A DNA stretch of 12,887 nt from Planctomycetota bacterium (lineage in GTDB: Bacteria > Planctomycetota > SZUA-567 > H5-PLA8), in the NCBI GenBank assembly GCA_025355035.1, contig JANXLS010001071.1, positions 1-12,887 of the forward strand, written 5' to 3'. Positions 1-7,053 of this stretch are shown here, in pieces. Positions within the stretch are counted from its first letter, which is position 1; every line of letters starts with the position of its first letter. A program made the position numbers and the translations under genes. The notes under the pieces are model-generated. The model was given only the letters and a program-made list of their open reading frames with translations, did no database searches and was not told the origin of the DNA.

Positions 1-71
1 TGGTAAGTTCCTTTCAACAGAAGATATCAACGTCAGAAGCTTAAGAGTATCGCAGTGAAATTAGTTGTCAA
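1..71 (-). promoter_or_regulatory. Promoter and RBS of a leftward gene starting at the window edge
   Basis: Read on the minus strand there is a perfect -35 box TTGACA (66-71), a 16-base spacer and a weak -10 box TACTCT (44-49). Next to the left edge is AAAGGA, a good Shine-Dalgarno sequence. The last minus-strand bases are TTACCA, so a start codon ATG whose A is base 1 would sit 7 bases after AAAGGA, the usual spacing. The gene itself is outside the window, so its identity is unknown. The start codon is inferred, because its last two bases are not visible. Confidence 0.5.
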
Positions 72-326
72 ATTAATAGTTTCGAATTGTTAATCTGGCA
101 AATCGGCAAATCAGGGACAGTACCCGGCAAAACCCTACCCAAAGAGTTCCGCCTGACCATCTATAGCCAATCGGGATTTTCGGCCGCGTTTCAGCGGTTG
201 CAGCACACGTTTGGAAACTCCGGGACAGACGGCGCAATGTTTTAACATCGCACCCGCGCGCCGGTTGTCATGGGTTTCTAAAAAAGTTTCCATACGAACC
301 GCGAACGCCTGGATGTACTCCGCCGC
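72..326. other. Intergenic region downstream of ygiQ, no gene recognised
   Basis: No convincing coding frame lies here. The region holds a two-copy tandem repeat of GGCAAATC (97-112) followed by GGGACAGTACCC (114-125), and a second GGGACAG near 222. An 8-base inverted repeat TGGAAACT/AGTTTCCA (211-218 and 285-292) encloses an AT-rich mini-palindrome ATGTT-TT-AACAT. A run of six T on the minus strand lies close after the ygiQ stop, but I could not find a strong stem directly before it, so no terminator is called. The GGGACAG motifs recall repeats found near REP-associated transposases, but there is no transposase here and this link is weak. Confidence 0.4.
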
Positions 327-2411
327 TTACGACATCCACTGCAACGCCCCTCCCTCTCCATCCGGCATCGCGTGTTGCAGTTGCGGCACTTTCTTCGATC
401 CCCCCGATCCGCACCCAGCGCCCGTCGTCGGCATCCCGTGATCTTCCTCGTACCGCTTTTTCTTCTTCGCGTTCGGACCCCAGCCATCATCCGGCCGACC
501 TTTGTTCGGCGATCCCCATGCCGATTGCGTTCCCACACCGCGCAGATGCGGCGGCGCTTTCCCCGGATAACTGTTCGCGCCTTTGCGGCCACGCTCAGCC
601 GGCACCAGACAATTGGGCCCATTTCCAATCAAGTCCTCGCGATGAGCCTCCCGCAACGCCTCGCGCACGTCATCGTGATAATCCGGATCGCGGAAGAAGA
701 ACATCGCCCGCTGCAAGCGCTTCTCGCGCGGCGTCTTCGCCACGTAAATAATCTCATTCGTTAACGGATTCACGCCGCAATGCCACATCGCCATCCCCAG
801 CGTCAACGGAGCCGGATAAAAATCCTGCACCTGCTCCGGAGCCATGTGCTCGTTCTTCAAAAACTCCGCCAGCTCAACCATGTGCTCCAGTTTCGATCCC
901 GGATGCCCGCTGATGAAATACTGAACCGTGTACTGATCCTTCCCAGCCGAACAACTCGCCTTCGCGTACTTCTGCAAAAACTCCTTGTACTGATCCGCAC
1001 TCGGCTTCTTCATGTGATGCAGCACTTCGGGACTGACGTGCTCCGGCGCAATCTTCAATCGCCCGGACACATGATACTTCGTCAACTGATCGATGTAATC
1101 CCGTCCGCCGTCGCTCAACGCCAGATCGAACCGAATCCCGCTCTGAATAAAAGCATGCTTCACGCCCGGCATCTTGCGCGCGTCTTTCATCAAATTGAGC
1201 ACGTCGCCGTGATCCGTATTCAGATGCTCGCAGATCGTCGGCGTCAGACAATTTCGAGCATGGCAACGATATCGCCCGATCTTGCAGTGCGTCCCATACA
1301 TATTCGCCGTCGGCCCGCCCAAATCACTGATCGTCCCGCGAAACGCCGGGTCCGTCGTCATGTCCTCAATTTCTTTCAACACGTTCTCTTTCGAACGGCT
1401 CGATACCATCACCCCCTGGTGATACGTGATCGCGCAGAACGAACAATCCGCATAGCACCCGCGATGCGTCGTGATCGAATCCTTAATCATCTCGTAACAC
1501 GGAATTCGCGCGCTGCCATACGACGGATGCGGATGCCGCGTGAACGGCAAGCCGTAAATCTCATCCATCTGCTGCGTCGTCAACGTCGCCGTCGGCGGAT
1601 ACACGACGATGTACCGATCGCCATGCTTCTGCGCCACCGGCTTGCCAAAATACGGATCACAATTGAGATGATACTTGCGGAACATCCACGCAAACCGCTC
1701 GCGCCCCGCGTCGGTATCCGGACTGACTTCGTCCCACGTCGGCGTCTCAACGACCTTCTCAATGTCGCCAATACCCTTGCGCATGATGCTCGTGCCGGGA
1801 ATGCCATCTAACCCGCCGACACCATCTTCGCCCACCGGATTCAGCATCGCTTCAACGATCGATTTCAACGCCTGCTCAGCCTGCCCGAAGATCAGCATGT
1901 CCGCTTTGCAATCCAGCAAAATCGGCCGCTTGACTTTGTCCGACCAATAATCGTAATAGCTCAACCGCCGCAAACTGGCTTCAACACCGCCAATAATCAA
2001 AGGCGGGCAATCCTGTTTAAACGCCTCGCGCAACCGCTGGCAATACACAACAGTAGCCATATCCGGCCGCTTCCCCATCACCCCGCCCGGCGTGTAATGA
2101 TCCTCGCGACGCGGTCGCCGCATCACCGTCAGCCGAGCCAACTGGCTGTCCAAATTCCCAGCCGTTACCCCGAAAAACAACTTCGGTCGCCCAAGCTTTT
2201 TGAAGTCATCCGTATTCTTCCAATCCGGCTGGGCAATAATCCCGACGCGCAAACCCAGATGCTCCAACCAACGCCCAATAATCCCCGCGCCAAACGCAGG
2301 ATGATCAATGTACGCATCACCGGAAACGAGAATGACATCAAATTCATTCCAACCGTAATTGCGGCGAGCTTCTTCAAGAGACATCGGGAGCGGATATTTT
2401 GCAAGTGCCAT
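327..2411 (-). CDS. ygiQ: YgiQ family radical SAM protein (UPF0313)
   Basis: Predicted 694-residue cytosolic radical SAM enzyme of unknown reaction. The N-terminal part has the typical YgiQ sequence ILVSGDAYIDHPAFG and GIIAQPDW. The [4Fe-4S]/SAM-binding motif CxxxCxxC is intact as CYADCSFC, with C319, C323 and C326. The following GRLKIAPEHVSPEVL and the FYPAPLTLG region are also family hallmarks. The C-terminal ~90 residues are a basic, Gly/Pro-rich tail, as in other members; E. coli YgiQ is also about 740 residues. I chose the ATG at 2411 because homology begins just after it. The open frame continues upstream to 2483, but that extension (24 residues) overlaps an intergenic CTTTGCG repeat and is unlikely to be translated. 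The gene stands alone between rpmH and a leftward gene off the left edge. Family assignment is secure; the biochemical role is not established. Confidence 0.95.
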   Translation of the reverse strand: MALAKYPLPMSLEEARRNYGWNEFDVILVSGDAYIDHPAFGAGIIGRWLEHLGLRVGIIAQPDWKNTDDFKKLGRPKLFFGVTAGNLDSQLARLTVMRRPRREDHYTPGGVMGKRPDMATVVYCQRLREAFKQDCPPLIIGGVEASLRRLSYYDYWSDKVKRPILLDCKADMLIFGQAEQALKSIVEAMLNPVGEDGVGGLDGIPGTSIMRKGIGDIEKVVETPTWDEVSPDTDAGRERFAWMFRKYHLNCDPYFGKPVAQKHGDRYIVVYPPTATLTTQQMDEIYGLPFTRHPHPSYGSARIPCYEMIKDSITTHRGCYADCSFCAITYHQGVMVSSRSKENVLKEIEDMTTDPAFRGTISDLGGPTANMYGTHCKIGRYRCHARNCLTPTICEHLNTDHGDVLNLMKDARKMPGVKHAFIQSGIRFDLALSDGGRDYIDQLTKYHVSGRLKIAPEHVSPEVLHHMKKPSADQYKEFLQKYAKASCSAGKDQYTVQYFISGHPGSKLEHMVELAEFLKNEHMAPEQVQDFYPAPLTLGMAMWHCGVNPLTNEIIYVAKTPREKRLQRAMFFFRDPDYHDDVREALREAHREDLIGNGPNCLVPAERGRKGANSYPGKAPPHLRGVGTQSAWGSPNKGRPDDGWGPNAKKKKRYEEDHGMPTTGAGCGSGGSKKVPQLQHAMPDGEGGALQWMS

Positions 2412-2671
2412 AGGCGGGGGTTTACTTCGAATCCACTCGATCACATTTTTCACGCAGAGGCGCTGAGAACCGCCAAGCCGCAAAGAAAAAAGAGGAGTGA
2501 AAAGGAATGTCCTTGTGAGATGGGCTCATCCCCGGTCGTCCAGCGCGGCCATTTGAATAACGGCTCAAACACGCGGGAACTAGCAAGGAGTCGCGAATTG
2601 CTTGACGGGGTTTATAACAGATTTAGAAGAAAAAGAAATAGTCCTTCGCTCAAAAAATGACCCAATACAAA
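2412..2671. other. Intergenic region between rpmH and ygiQ
   Basis: This stretch contains no supported gene. Adjacent to ygiQ is a CTTTGCG-type repeat, listed separately, and at the far end is the T-rich tail of the rpmH terminator. A possible -10 box TATAAA on the minus strand (2611-2616) has no good -35 partner, so the ygiQ promoter is not assigned. No rnpA frame is visible, although rnpA commonly follows rpmH. Confidence 0.6.
2446..2490 (-). repeat. CTTTGCG-type intergenic repeat, copy 1
   Basis: On the minus strand the sequence runs CTTTGCGGCTTGGCGG, then GCGCCTCTGCGTGAAAA: a chain of degenerate CTTTGCG/CTCTGCG units ending in GCGTGAAAA. A related, shorter copy is at 6991-7020. Repeats of this type (CTTTGCG...CTTTGCGTGAAA) are, from memory, scattered between genes in several environmental bacterial phyla. 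Here the copy ends about 35 bases before the ygiQ start and points in the same direction as that gene. Function is unknown. Confidence 0.55.
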
Positions 2672-2702
2672 CAAGCCGCGAACCTATTAGGCGCGCGGCT
2701 TG
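2663..2702 (-). terminator. Intrinsic terminator of rpmH
   Basis: On the minus strand a perfect 9-base-pair stem CAAGCCGCG/CGCGGCTTG (2694-2702 with 2672-2680) encloses a 13-base loop and is followed at once by TTTGTATTG. It lies 44 bases past the rpmH stop codon. The GC-rich stem and T-rich tail fit a rho-independent terminator acting on rpmH, which would separate it from ygiQ. Confidence 0.8.
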
Positions 2703-2746
2703 ATCATGTTGTCTATTTCTATCGCTGTTCTCAGCGAAAGCATAAC

Positions 2747-2884
2747 TCAACCAAACACGGTCGGCGTGCGACCGCGCGCGCGGCGGCGGGCGATCACCTT
2801 GCGGCCGGCCTTGGTGCTGTTGCGCTGGCGGAATCCGCTCACGCGGCGCTTCTTCAATTTCGAATTTCGTACGTTCGTTTTCAT
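2747..2884 (-). CDS. rpmH: 50S ribosomal protein L34
   Basis: This 45-residue, strongly basic protein is bacterial ribosomal protein L34 (bL34), a small protein of the large ribosomal subunit. It starts MKTNVRNSKLKKRR and contains the hallmark stretch SGFRQRNSTKAGRKVI followed by ARRRARGR, which matches the family's GFRxRMxTKxGRxVLxRRRxKGR pattern. The length is normal (44-47). An upstream GGAAGGAA serves as the ribosome binding site, with slightly long spacing. It has its own promoter (2957-2984) and terminator (2663-2702), so it appears to be transcribed alone. The usual neighbours rnpA (downstream) and dnaA (upstream) are absent from this window. The identification is firm despite the small size. 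Confidence 0.95.
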   Translation of the reverse strand: MKTNVRNSKLKKRRVSGFRQRNSTKAGRKVIARRRARGRTPTVFG

Positions 2885-2925
2885 CGGTACGGCGTTCCTT
2901 CCGGTGCTTTAAATTGTCTCGTTGC

Positions 2926-2939
2926 GGAGCTGAAGCTCC
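2926..2939. repeat. Palindrome GGAGCT-GA-AGCTCC in the rpmH leader
   Basis: A perfect 6-base inverted repeat with a 2-base centre lies between the rpmH promoter and its start codon, so it would form a small hairpin in the 5' leader. With flanks it reads GCGGAGCTGAAGCTCCAC, one base short of a 9-base palindrome. It shares the core GCTRAAGC with the palindrome at 7054-7065. It may be a dispersed intergenic element or a leader hairpin; function is unknown. Confidence 0.5.
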
Positions 2940-2956
2940 ACCATGCGAAGGCAGGG

Positions 2957-2984
2957 ATTATGCAAGACAACACTGCATTGTCAA
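2957..2984 (-). promoter_or_regulatory. Sigma-70 type promoter of rpmH
   Basis: On the minus strand a perfect -35 box TTGACA (2979-2984) is followed after 16 bases by CATAAT (2957-2962), which matches TATAAT at five of six positions. Transcription would start near 2950, giving a leader of about 65 bases before the rpmH ATG that contains the 2926-2939 hairpin. A near-consensus promoter suits a highly expressed ribosomal protein gene. Confidence 0.75.
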
Positions 2985-3026
2985 CCTCAATTAATCACAT
3001 TTTTTGCAACTGTTGCGCAACCGGTT

Positions 3027-3866
3027 CTAAACCGTCGCCGCGCGATCTTCATTGTAAATCGGATCAAACAACGTCTTGAACTTCGGTGACTGCGCCAAAA
3101 ATTTATACGGATTCTCCCACACCACGTTCTTCGTCTGAGCCCGCGAAAATCCTGTTCGCAACATCAACCGCGCCGCCTTCGGTACCGTCAACGGATCGCT
3201 CACTTCCCAATCGCACGCGCTGTTCAACAGAATCCGCTCCGACCCAAATCGCTCCACCATGTCGCGCGCGCGCTGGGGCGTGCATTTCGTGCGCGGATAC
3301 ATCGTAATCCCCGCATAAAAGCCGCCATCCAACGTGTACTGAATCGTCTCTTCCGTGTTGTGATCGATGTTCACCAACGCCGGATTGATCCCGATTTCCT
3401 TGCACAGAGCCAGCGACCGCAACGTCCCTTCGAGCTTATTATTATGCGGCGTGTGGACGATCACCGGCACGTTGAGCTTCTTCGCCAGTTCGATCTGTTC
3501 AGCAAAAATCTTCTCTTCGTTCGGAGTGATGTTGTTGAATCCAATTTCGCCCACGCCAATCGCCGTCGGACGGTCCAGAAACGTCAACATCCCCTTCGTC
3601 ACTTCGCGCGCCAGCTCAATATTCTCCGCTTCCTTCGGGTTCATCCCGATGGTGCAGAAGTGTTTCATCCCGCGCTTCTCCGCGCGATTCTTCGGCTCCC
3701 ATTCGCTGATGTGATTGAAGTAATCGTAAAAACTCCCCGCATGCTGCCGGTCGTTGCCCAGCCAGAACGAAGGCTCGACAAGCGCCTCAATCCCACACAA
3801 CACCATCATCTCGTAATCGTCAACAGTCCGGCTGTACATATGGCAATGAGGATCAATGATTCGCAT
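3027..3866 (-). CDS. TatD-family metal-dependent hydrolase, EboB-like
   Basis: Predicted 279-residue TIM-barrel metallohydrolase of the amidohydrolase/TatD superfamily. Candidate metal ligands are all present in order: H7 and H9 (DPHCH), E107 (GVGEIGF), H138 and H141 (VHTPH), H169 (NIDHN) and D219 (SACDW). The stretches SRTVDDYEMM, EPSFWLG, GSFYDYF and MNPKEAEN, and the end of the barrel NSACDWEVSDPLTVPK, are closer to the TatD-like protein of the ebo cluster (EboB) than to ordinary TatD DNases, judging from memory. The ebo cluster is implicated in transport or processing of a metabolite precursor to the periplasm in cyanobacteria and algae. No other ebo gene (EboA, UbiA-like EboC, DHQ-synthase-like EboD, EboE) is in this window. 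The start has a good GAGGGTGA upstream. The gene follows the SIS isomerase with a 144-base gap. The superfamily call is firm, the EboB relation likely, and the substrate unknown. Confidence 0.85.
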   Translation of the reverse strand: MRIIDPHCHMYSRTVDDYEMMVLCGIEALVEPSFWLGNDRQHAGSFYDYFNHISEWEPKNRAEKRGMKHFCTIGMNPKEAENIELAREVTKGMLTFLDRPTAIGVGEIGFNNITPNEEKIFAEQIELAKKLNVPVIVHTPHNNKLEGTLRSLALCKEIGINPALVNIDHNTEETIQYTLDGGFYAGITMYPRTKCTPQRARDMVERFGSERILLNSACDWEVSDPLTVPKAARLMLRTGFSRAQTKNVVWENPYKFLAQSPKFKTLFDPIYNEDRAATV

Positions 3867-4010
3867 GATGTCACCCTCGGTTTCTTTTCAAATTCTGACT
3901 AATGTTGATCAACTTCAAAACAACCATGGACTACAACGCGCGCCAGCCTCTAAGTGCCAAATATCAAATGAACTTGCCCTGACGCTCGCAAAAATTGTCC
4001 GAACTAAAAA

Positions 4011-4595
4011 TCATCCACATCCTTCCGTGTCCATAAACGCATACATCAAAATGTGACAGATGATCAACTGCCCATCTTCAATCAGCCCCATGTGGTCGGC
4101 CTTGACGTGAACGTGATGCTTGACCATGTCTTTCAGCGCACCTCCTTTAAAGCCGGAGATTCCGACCGTCGTGCAGCCCGCCTGGTTCGCGTACTGCAAC
4201 GCTTTCAAAATGTTCTTGGAATTGCCGCTTCCCGAAATCGCGAGGAAAATGTCGCCCTTCTCCGCATAATTCTTCAATTGCTCAACAAAAATATCATCGT
4301 ACGAAATGTCGTTGCCCAGCGCCGTGATCCACGGCACATTGTCGGTCAACGAAATCACGCGGAAGCGCTTTTCCCGGTTGCGCGAGCACCCCTTCCCGAG
4401 ATCGACCGCCACGTGCGAAGCCAGCGCCGCACTGCCGCCGTTCCCAGCGATGAACACTTGTTTGCCTGCGTGCCGAGCCGCCGACAAAAGCGCTCCGACC
4501 GCCGAGATTTCCTTCGGCTCCAGCGATTTCAGCACGCCTTCCAGTTTGCTGAGATAGCCGCGAATGTAATCCGGTGTTGCATAATTAATGGGCAT
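4011..4595 (-). CDS. SIS-domain sugar-phosphate isomerase, GmhA-like
   Basis: Predicted 194-residue cytosolic SIS protein resembling sedoheptulose-7-phosphate isomerase (GmhA), which makes the first intermediate of ADP-heptose synthesis. Seen in the sequence: FIAGNGGSAALASH around residues 48-61, SGSGNSKN at about 121-128 (phosphate-binding loop), and IEDGQLIICH near the end. Compared with the metal or active-site set of E. coli GmhA (H61, E65, Q172, H180), this protein has H61, D65, E173 and H181, so two positions are conservatively changed, as in many GmhA paralogues. I prefer the ATG at 4595. An in-frame TTG at 4625 would add ten residues, and neither has a clear ribosome binding site. No other heptose genes (gmhB, hldE) are nearby, so a role in another sugar phosphate is possible. 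It lies 101 bases after the SDR gene and may be co-transcribed with it. Confidence 0.85.
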   Translation of the reverse strand: MPINYATPDYIRGYLSKLEGVLKSLEPKEISAVGALLSAARHAGKQVFIAGNGGSAALASHVAVDLGKGCSRNREKRFRVISLTDNVPWITALGNDISYDDIFVEQLKNYAEKGDIFLAISGSGNSKNILKALQYANQAGCTTVGISGFKGGALKDMVKHHVHVKADHMGLIEDGQLIICHILMYAFMDTEGCG

Positions 4596-4696
4596 AATTT
4601 GAATGGCCGTCAGAGCTTCAATCAAAGAAAAGAAACGATCATCATCACTGCATTCATTCTAATCGGCGTGCGCGCGGCGAAAAGGAAAAACAAAAC

Positions 4697-5461
4697 CTAC
4701 ACTTCTGCGTTCGTGATCCCGCAATCGACCGGAACAATCTGCCCCGTAATCCCCGACGCGCCTGCCGAACACAAAAACGCCACGGCGTTCGCAATCTCCG
4801 ATGCCTTTGTCAACCGAGCCATCGGAATGAATTTCATCGCCTTCGGATCGCTCAAACTTTCCGGCGTCCCCAGAGCTGCCTGAACCTTCCGTTCGCCCGG
4901 CGTATCCACCCACCCCGGCGCAACCGCGTTCACACGAATGCGTCGCGGATCGCGAGCCAGTTCCGACGCCAGCACCCGCACCAGCATGTTCAACGCTGCT
5001 TTCGAGACTTTGTACGCGCCCAACGTCGGCCCCGCCATCTCCCCATTTACTGAACTGATGTGTACGACCGACGCGTCTTGAACCAGCAATGGTTCCATGG
5101 CCTGCGTGAACAGAAACGCGCCCGTCACGTTGACGTTCAGCATCCGGTTGAAATTCGCCAGATCCGTCTTCAGCACCGGCAATCGGTAGTCGAAGACACC
5201 CACCGAATTCACGACCGCGCGCAACCCCTCGCCGCCCACGCGTTCGCGCATCGACGTCGCAAGATCAGCCAGTTGATCCGCGCGCGTTATGTCCGCGCAT
5301 TCAAAAAATGCGTTCTCTCCCAAATCGTTCGCGACATTGCTCGCCTGAGCCGCCACCCGATCCACGACCGTCACCGTCCATCCATCCGCGTGCAGTTTCC
5401 GGGCTATCGCTTCGCCGATCCCCATCCCGCCGCCCATAACGATCGCATGTTGTCCCATCAT
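4697..5461 (-). CDS. SDR-family NAD(P)-dependent oxidoreductase
   Basis: Predicted 254-residue classical short-chain dehydrogenase/reductase, usual length about 250. The cofactor-binding Rossmann motif is GGGMGIG (10-16), followed by VVDR with D34, an acidic residue that usually favours NAD over NADP. NSVG (85-88) replaces the common NNAG. The catalytic residues are present: S136 or S137 in HISS, Y150 and K154 in YKVSK, with N109/N111 in the helix before. The C-terminal NAVAPGWVDT and GITGQIVPVDCG are family signatures. Two ATG codons start the gene; the first follows a GAGAG about 5 bases upstream. It is the first of three minus-strand genes (SDR, SIS isomerase, TatD-like) that could form an operon. 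Substrate cannot be read from the sequence. Confidence 0.93.
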   Translation of the reverse strand: MMGQHAIVMGGGMGIGEAIARKLHADGWTVTVVDRVAAQASNVANDLGENAFFECADITRADQLADLATSMRERVGGEGLRAVVNSVGVFDYRLPVLKTDLANFNRMLNVNVTGAFLFTQAMEPLLVQDASVVHISSVNGEMAGPTLGAYKVSKAALNMLVRVLASELARDPRRIRVNAVAPGWVDTPGERKVQAALGTPESLSDPKAMKFIPMARLTKASEIANAVAFLCSAGASGITGQIVPVDCGITNAEV

Positions 5462-5481
5462 GTCGCTCTCAAGTTCGTTAA

Positions 5482-5525
5482 TTGATAAATTGAATTCGCA
5501 TACGTTTATACCGTCTGGACTCCAG
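5482..5525 (+). promoter_or_regulatory. Candidate promoter for the exported protein, with small palindrome
   Basis: On the plus strand TTGATA (5482-5487) is separated by 17 bases from TTTATA (5505-5510), a good -35 box and a weak -10 box. Just after it, near the expected transcription start, lies the near-palindrome CTGGA-C-TCCAG (5515-5525), which could be an operator or chance. The region separates the divergent SDR gene and the 5631 gene, so promoters in both directions are expected. The predicted leader before the 5631 start is about 115 bases. Confidence 0.35.
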
Positions 5526-5630
5526 GAAGAAAACTGTGTAAACTAATTCTTTTGGTTTGCATGAAAAAAACTGGACCGATTCGCGCATGGTTCCCTGTCG
5601 ATCGATCACTCATCAACGCGGACAAATATC

Positions 5631-6977
5631 ATGATGAAACACGCTTCTTCCGTTCAGTTCGCCAGTGCGTTTCTCGTACTTTTTTCAGTCCTCCACACTG
5701 CAAACGCGGCCGACGCCTTTGTCGATATGAAATTCGACGACCTCGATCTCAAAGCATTGCCGCCGGGCTCTGAAAAATCGGAAGCATCCGACTCCCCTCT
5801 AATGACAATGATCATCGAAGAAGGGCGCGGCAAAGTCCTGAAACTCGTCAACAAAGAAAACAAAAGCCCAACTCTCACAGTCCCGCTCGACGTCACAAAA
5901 GTTGCCGGCAAAACCCTGAATGTTACGACCTGGTCCAAGTTCTCCGGAAAATACACGCCGATTACCGACAAGCCGTGGGCCCGCCCCAAACTTTACATCA
6001 ACGCCAAAGATGCGCGCGGCAAAAGCATTCACAGTCTCTCGTTGACCCCCAATCCTGAAAAACCCGAATGGCAGGAACTCAAAAACAGCATCACCATCCC
6101 CACTTCCGCAGCGAGCGTCGTGGCTCAATTCATCATTCCCGAAGTGGAGTGCCAAGTGCTCTTCGACGGCTTGATCATCACCCTTTCCGACGCTCCAGTT
6201 GTCGCTGCAGCGCCCGAAAATCCGCCCGCTCCAGCAGCCCCCGCAACCCCGGCCGTTCCAGCAACACCCGCAACTGCAAGACCGATCGTCCCGCAAACCG
6301 TTGCGCCCGCCACCCCCGCTCCGCCCGCTGGCGATCCCAACTCACCGGACGCGCTCGCCGCCAAAGCGCCCAGAAAAACCTTCGACGACGGCGGCATGAC
6401 CTTCAGCCCCGAATTGGCCAAACTCCTCCAAAAATCCTATCCCTCCAAAACCGCCAACGCCAACACTGTCATGCTCGTCGGGTCCGGAATCGCCGATAAA
6501 TCAGCGCTCCCAAAATTCGGAGCGCCCTGGCACGCACTTCCGTTATCGCCCAAGTTGACCGGAGCCACCGCCACCCCGCGCAATCTGTTGATCGCCTTAC
6601 CCGAAGCCTTGCTGAAAGAAAAACCCGAAGTCGTCTTCATCGCCAGCGACCCCGCTCCGGGCCGTAAGCCCTCGTCATCTGAATCCGAAGACTGGGACGA
6701 CATCTGTCGCCTCTGCGCCCGTTTCGGAGCCCTTCCCATCCTCGTGCCACACGGGCAGGAAGGTAAGGACGAACAATTCGAACACATTGCCCAAGCCGTC
6801 AAGAAAGCTGCGGACATCAGCAGCTATGTCTTGGTCTCTCCAACGCCCGCTGAAGCCTTTCCAAAACGCATGGACAATCTTCTAAGACTCCTTGACATCC
6901 ACGTCTTCGCCCGCGTCAAAGCCGAATCCGTATCCGGCAAGCCGGGTACTCCCAACGGAAAACCCGTAGAAGAATAA
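5631..6977 (+). CDS. Exported two-domain protein with Ala/Pro linker, SGNH-like C-terminus
   Basis: Predicted 448-residue secreted or periplasmic protein. Residues 1-26 form a signal peptide, with a hydrophobic core FASAFLVLFSVL and likely cleavage after ANA. Residues 27-187 look like a beta-sandwich, carbohydrate-binding-module-like domain (VLKLVNKENKSPTLTVPL, LFDGLIITLSD). Residues 188-245 are an Ala/Pro/Thr-rich linker. Residues 250-435 alternate beta strands and helices and resemble an SGNH-type hydrolase fold (VMLVGSGIAD, PEVVFIASDP, GALPILVPHG). The GDS serine motif is replaced by GSG, and the ASDP block lacks the usual GxND, so catalytic activity is doubtful. Two ATG codons occur at the start and no strong ribosome binding site is seen. 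It stands between the divergent SDR gene and the downstream Gfo/Idh gene. Export and architecture are well supported; the domain names are inference. Confidence 0.8.
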   Translation: MMKHASSVQFASAFLVLFSVLHTANAADAFVDMKFDDLDLKALPPGSEKSEASDSPLMTMIIEEGRGKVLKLVNKENKSPTLTVPLDVTKVAGKTLNVTTWSKFSGKYTPITDKPWARPKLYINAKDARGKSIHSLSLTPNPEKPEWQELKNSITIPTSAASVVAQFIIPEVECQVLFDGLIITLSDAPVVAAAPENPPAPAAPATPAVPATPATARPIVPQTVAPATPAPPAGDPNSPDALAAKAPRKTFDDGGMTFSPELAKLLQKSYPSKTANANTVMLVGSGIADKSALPKFGAPWHALPLSPKLTGATATPRNLLIALPEALLKEKPEVVFIASDPAPGRKPSSSESEDWDDICRLCARFGALPILVPHGQEGKDEQFEHIAQAVKKAADISSYVLVSPTPAEAFPKRMDNLLRLLDIHVFARVKAESVSGKPGTPNGKPVEE

Positions 6978-6990
6978 AACAAAAAGGATG

Positions 6991-7020
6991 CCTTTCTTTG
7001 CGCCTTCTTTGCGTTAAAAT
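6991..7020 (+). repeat. CTTTGCG-type intergenic repeat, copy 2
   Basis: The sequence CTTTGCGCCTTCTTTGCG followed by TTAAAAT begins soon after the stop codon of the exported protein. It matches the start (CTTTGCGsCTT) and end (TGCGTkAAAA) of copy 1 at 2446-2490 but is shorter. It is oriented like the gene that follows it. Confidence 0.5.
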
Positions 7021-7053
7021 CCACTCTCCAAACGAGCTTTATTGACCTGCGCG

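Noticed and set aside
97..125. GGCAAATC tandem repeat and GGGACAGTACCC as a mobile-element end
   Set aside because: Only two repeat units, an imperfect palindrome, and no transposase frame or target duplication nearby.
780..1811. Long plus-strand open frame (343 codons) antisense to ygiQ
   Set aside because: It mirrors the ygiQ coding frame, has an Arg/His/Ile-heavy composition with no domain motif and no ribosome binding site, while the minus strand encodes a clear radical SAM protein.
3012..3021. Palindrome GTTGCGCAAC at the end of the TatD-like gene as a terminator
   Set aside because: The arms leave no proper loop, and the minus-strand sequence after it is A-rich rather than T-rich.
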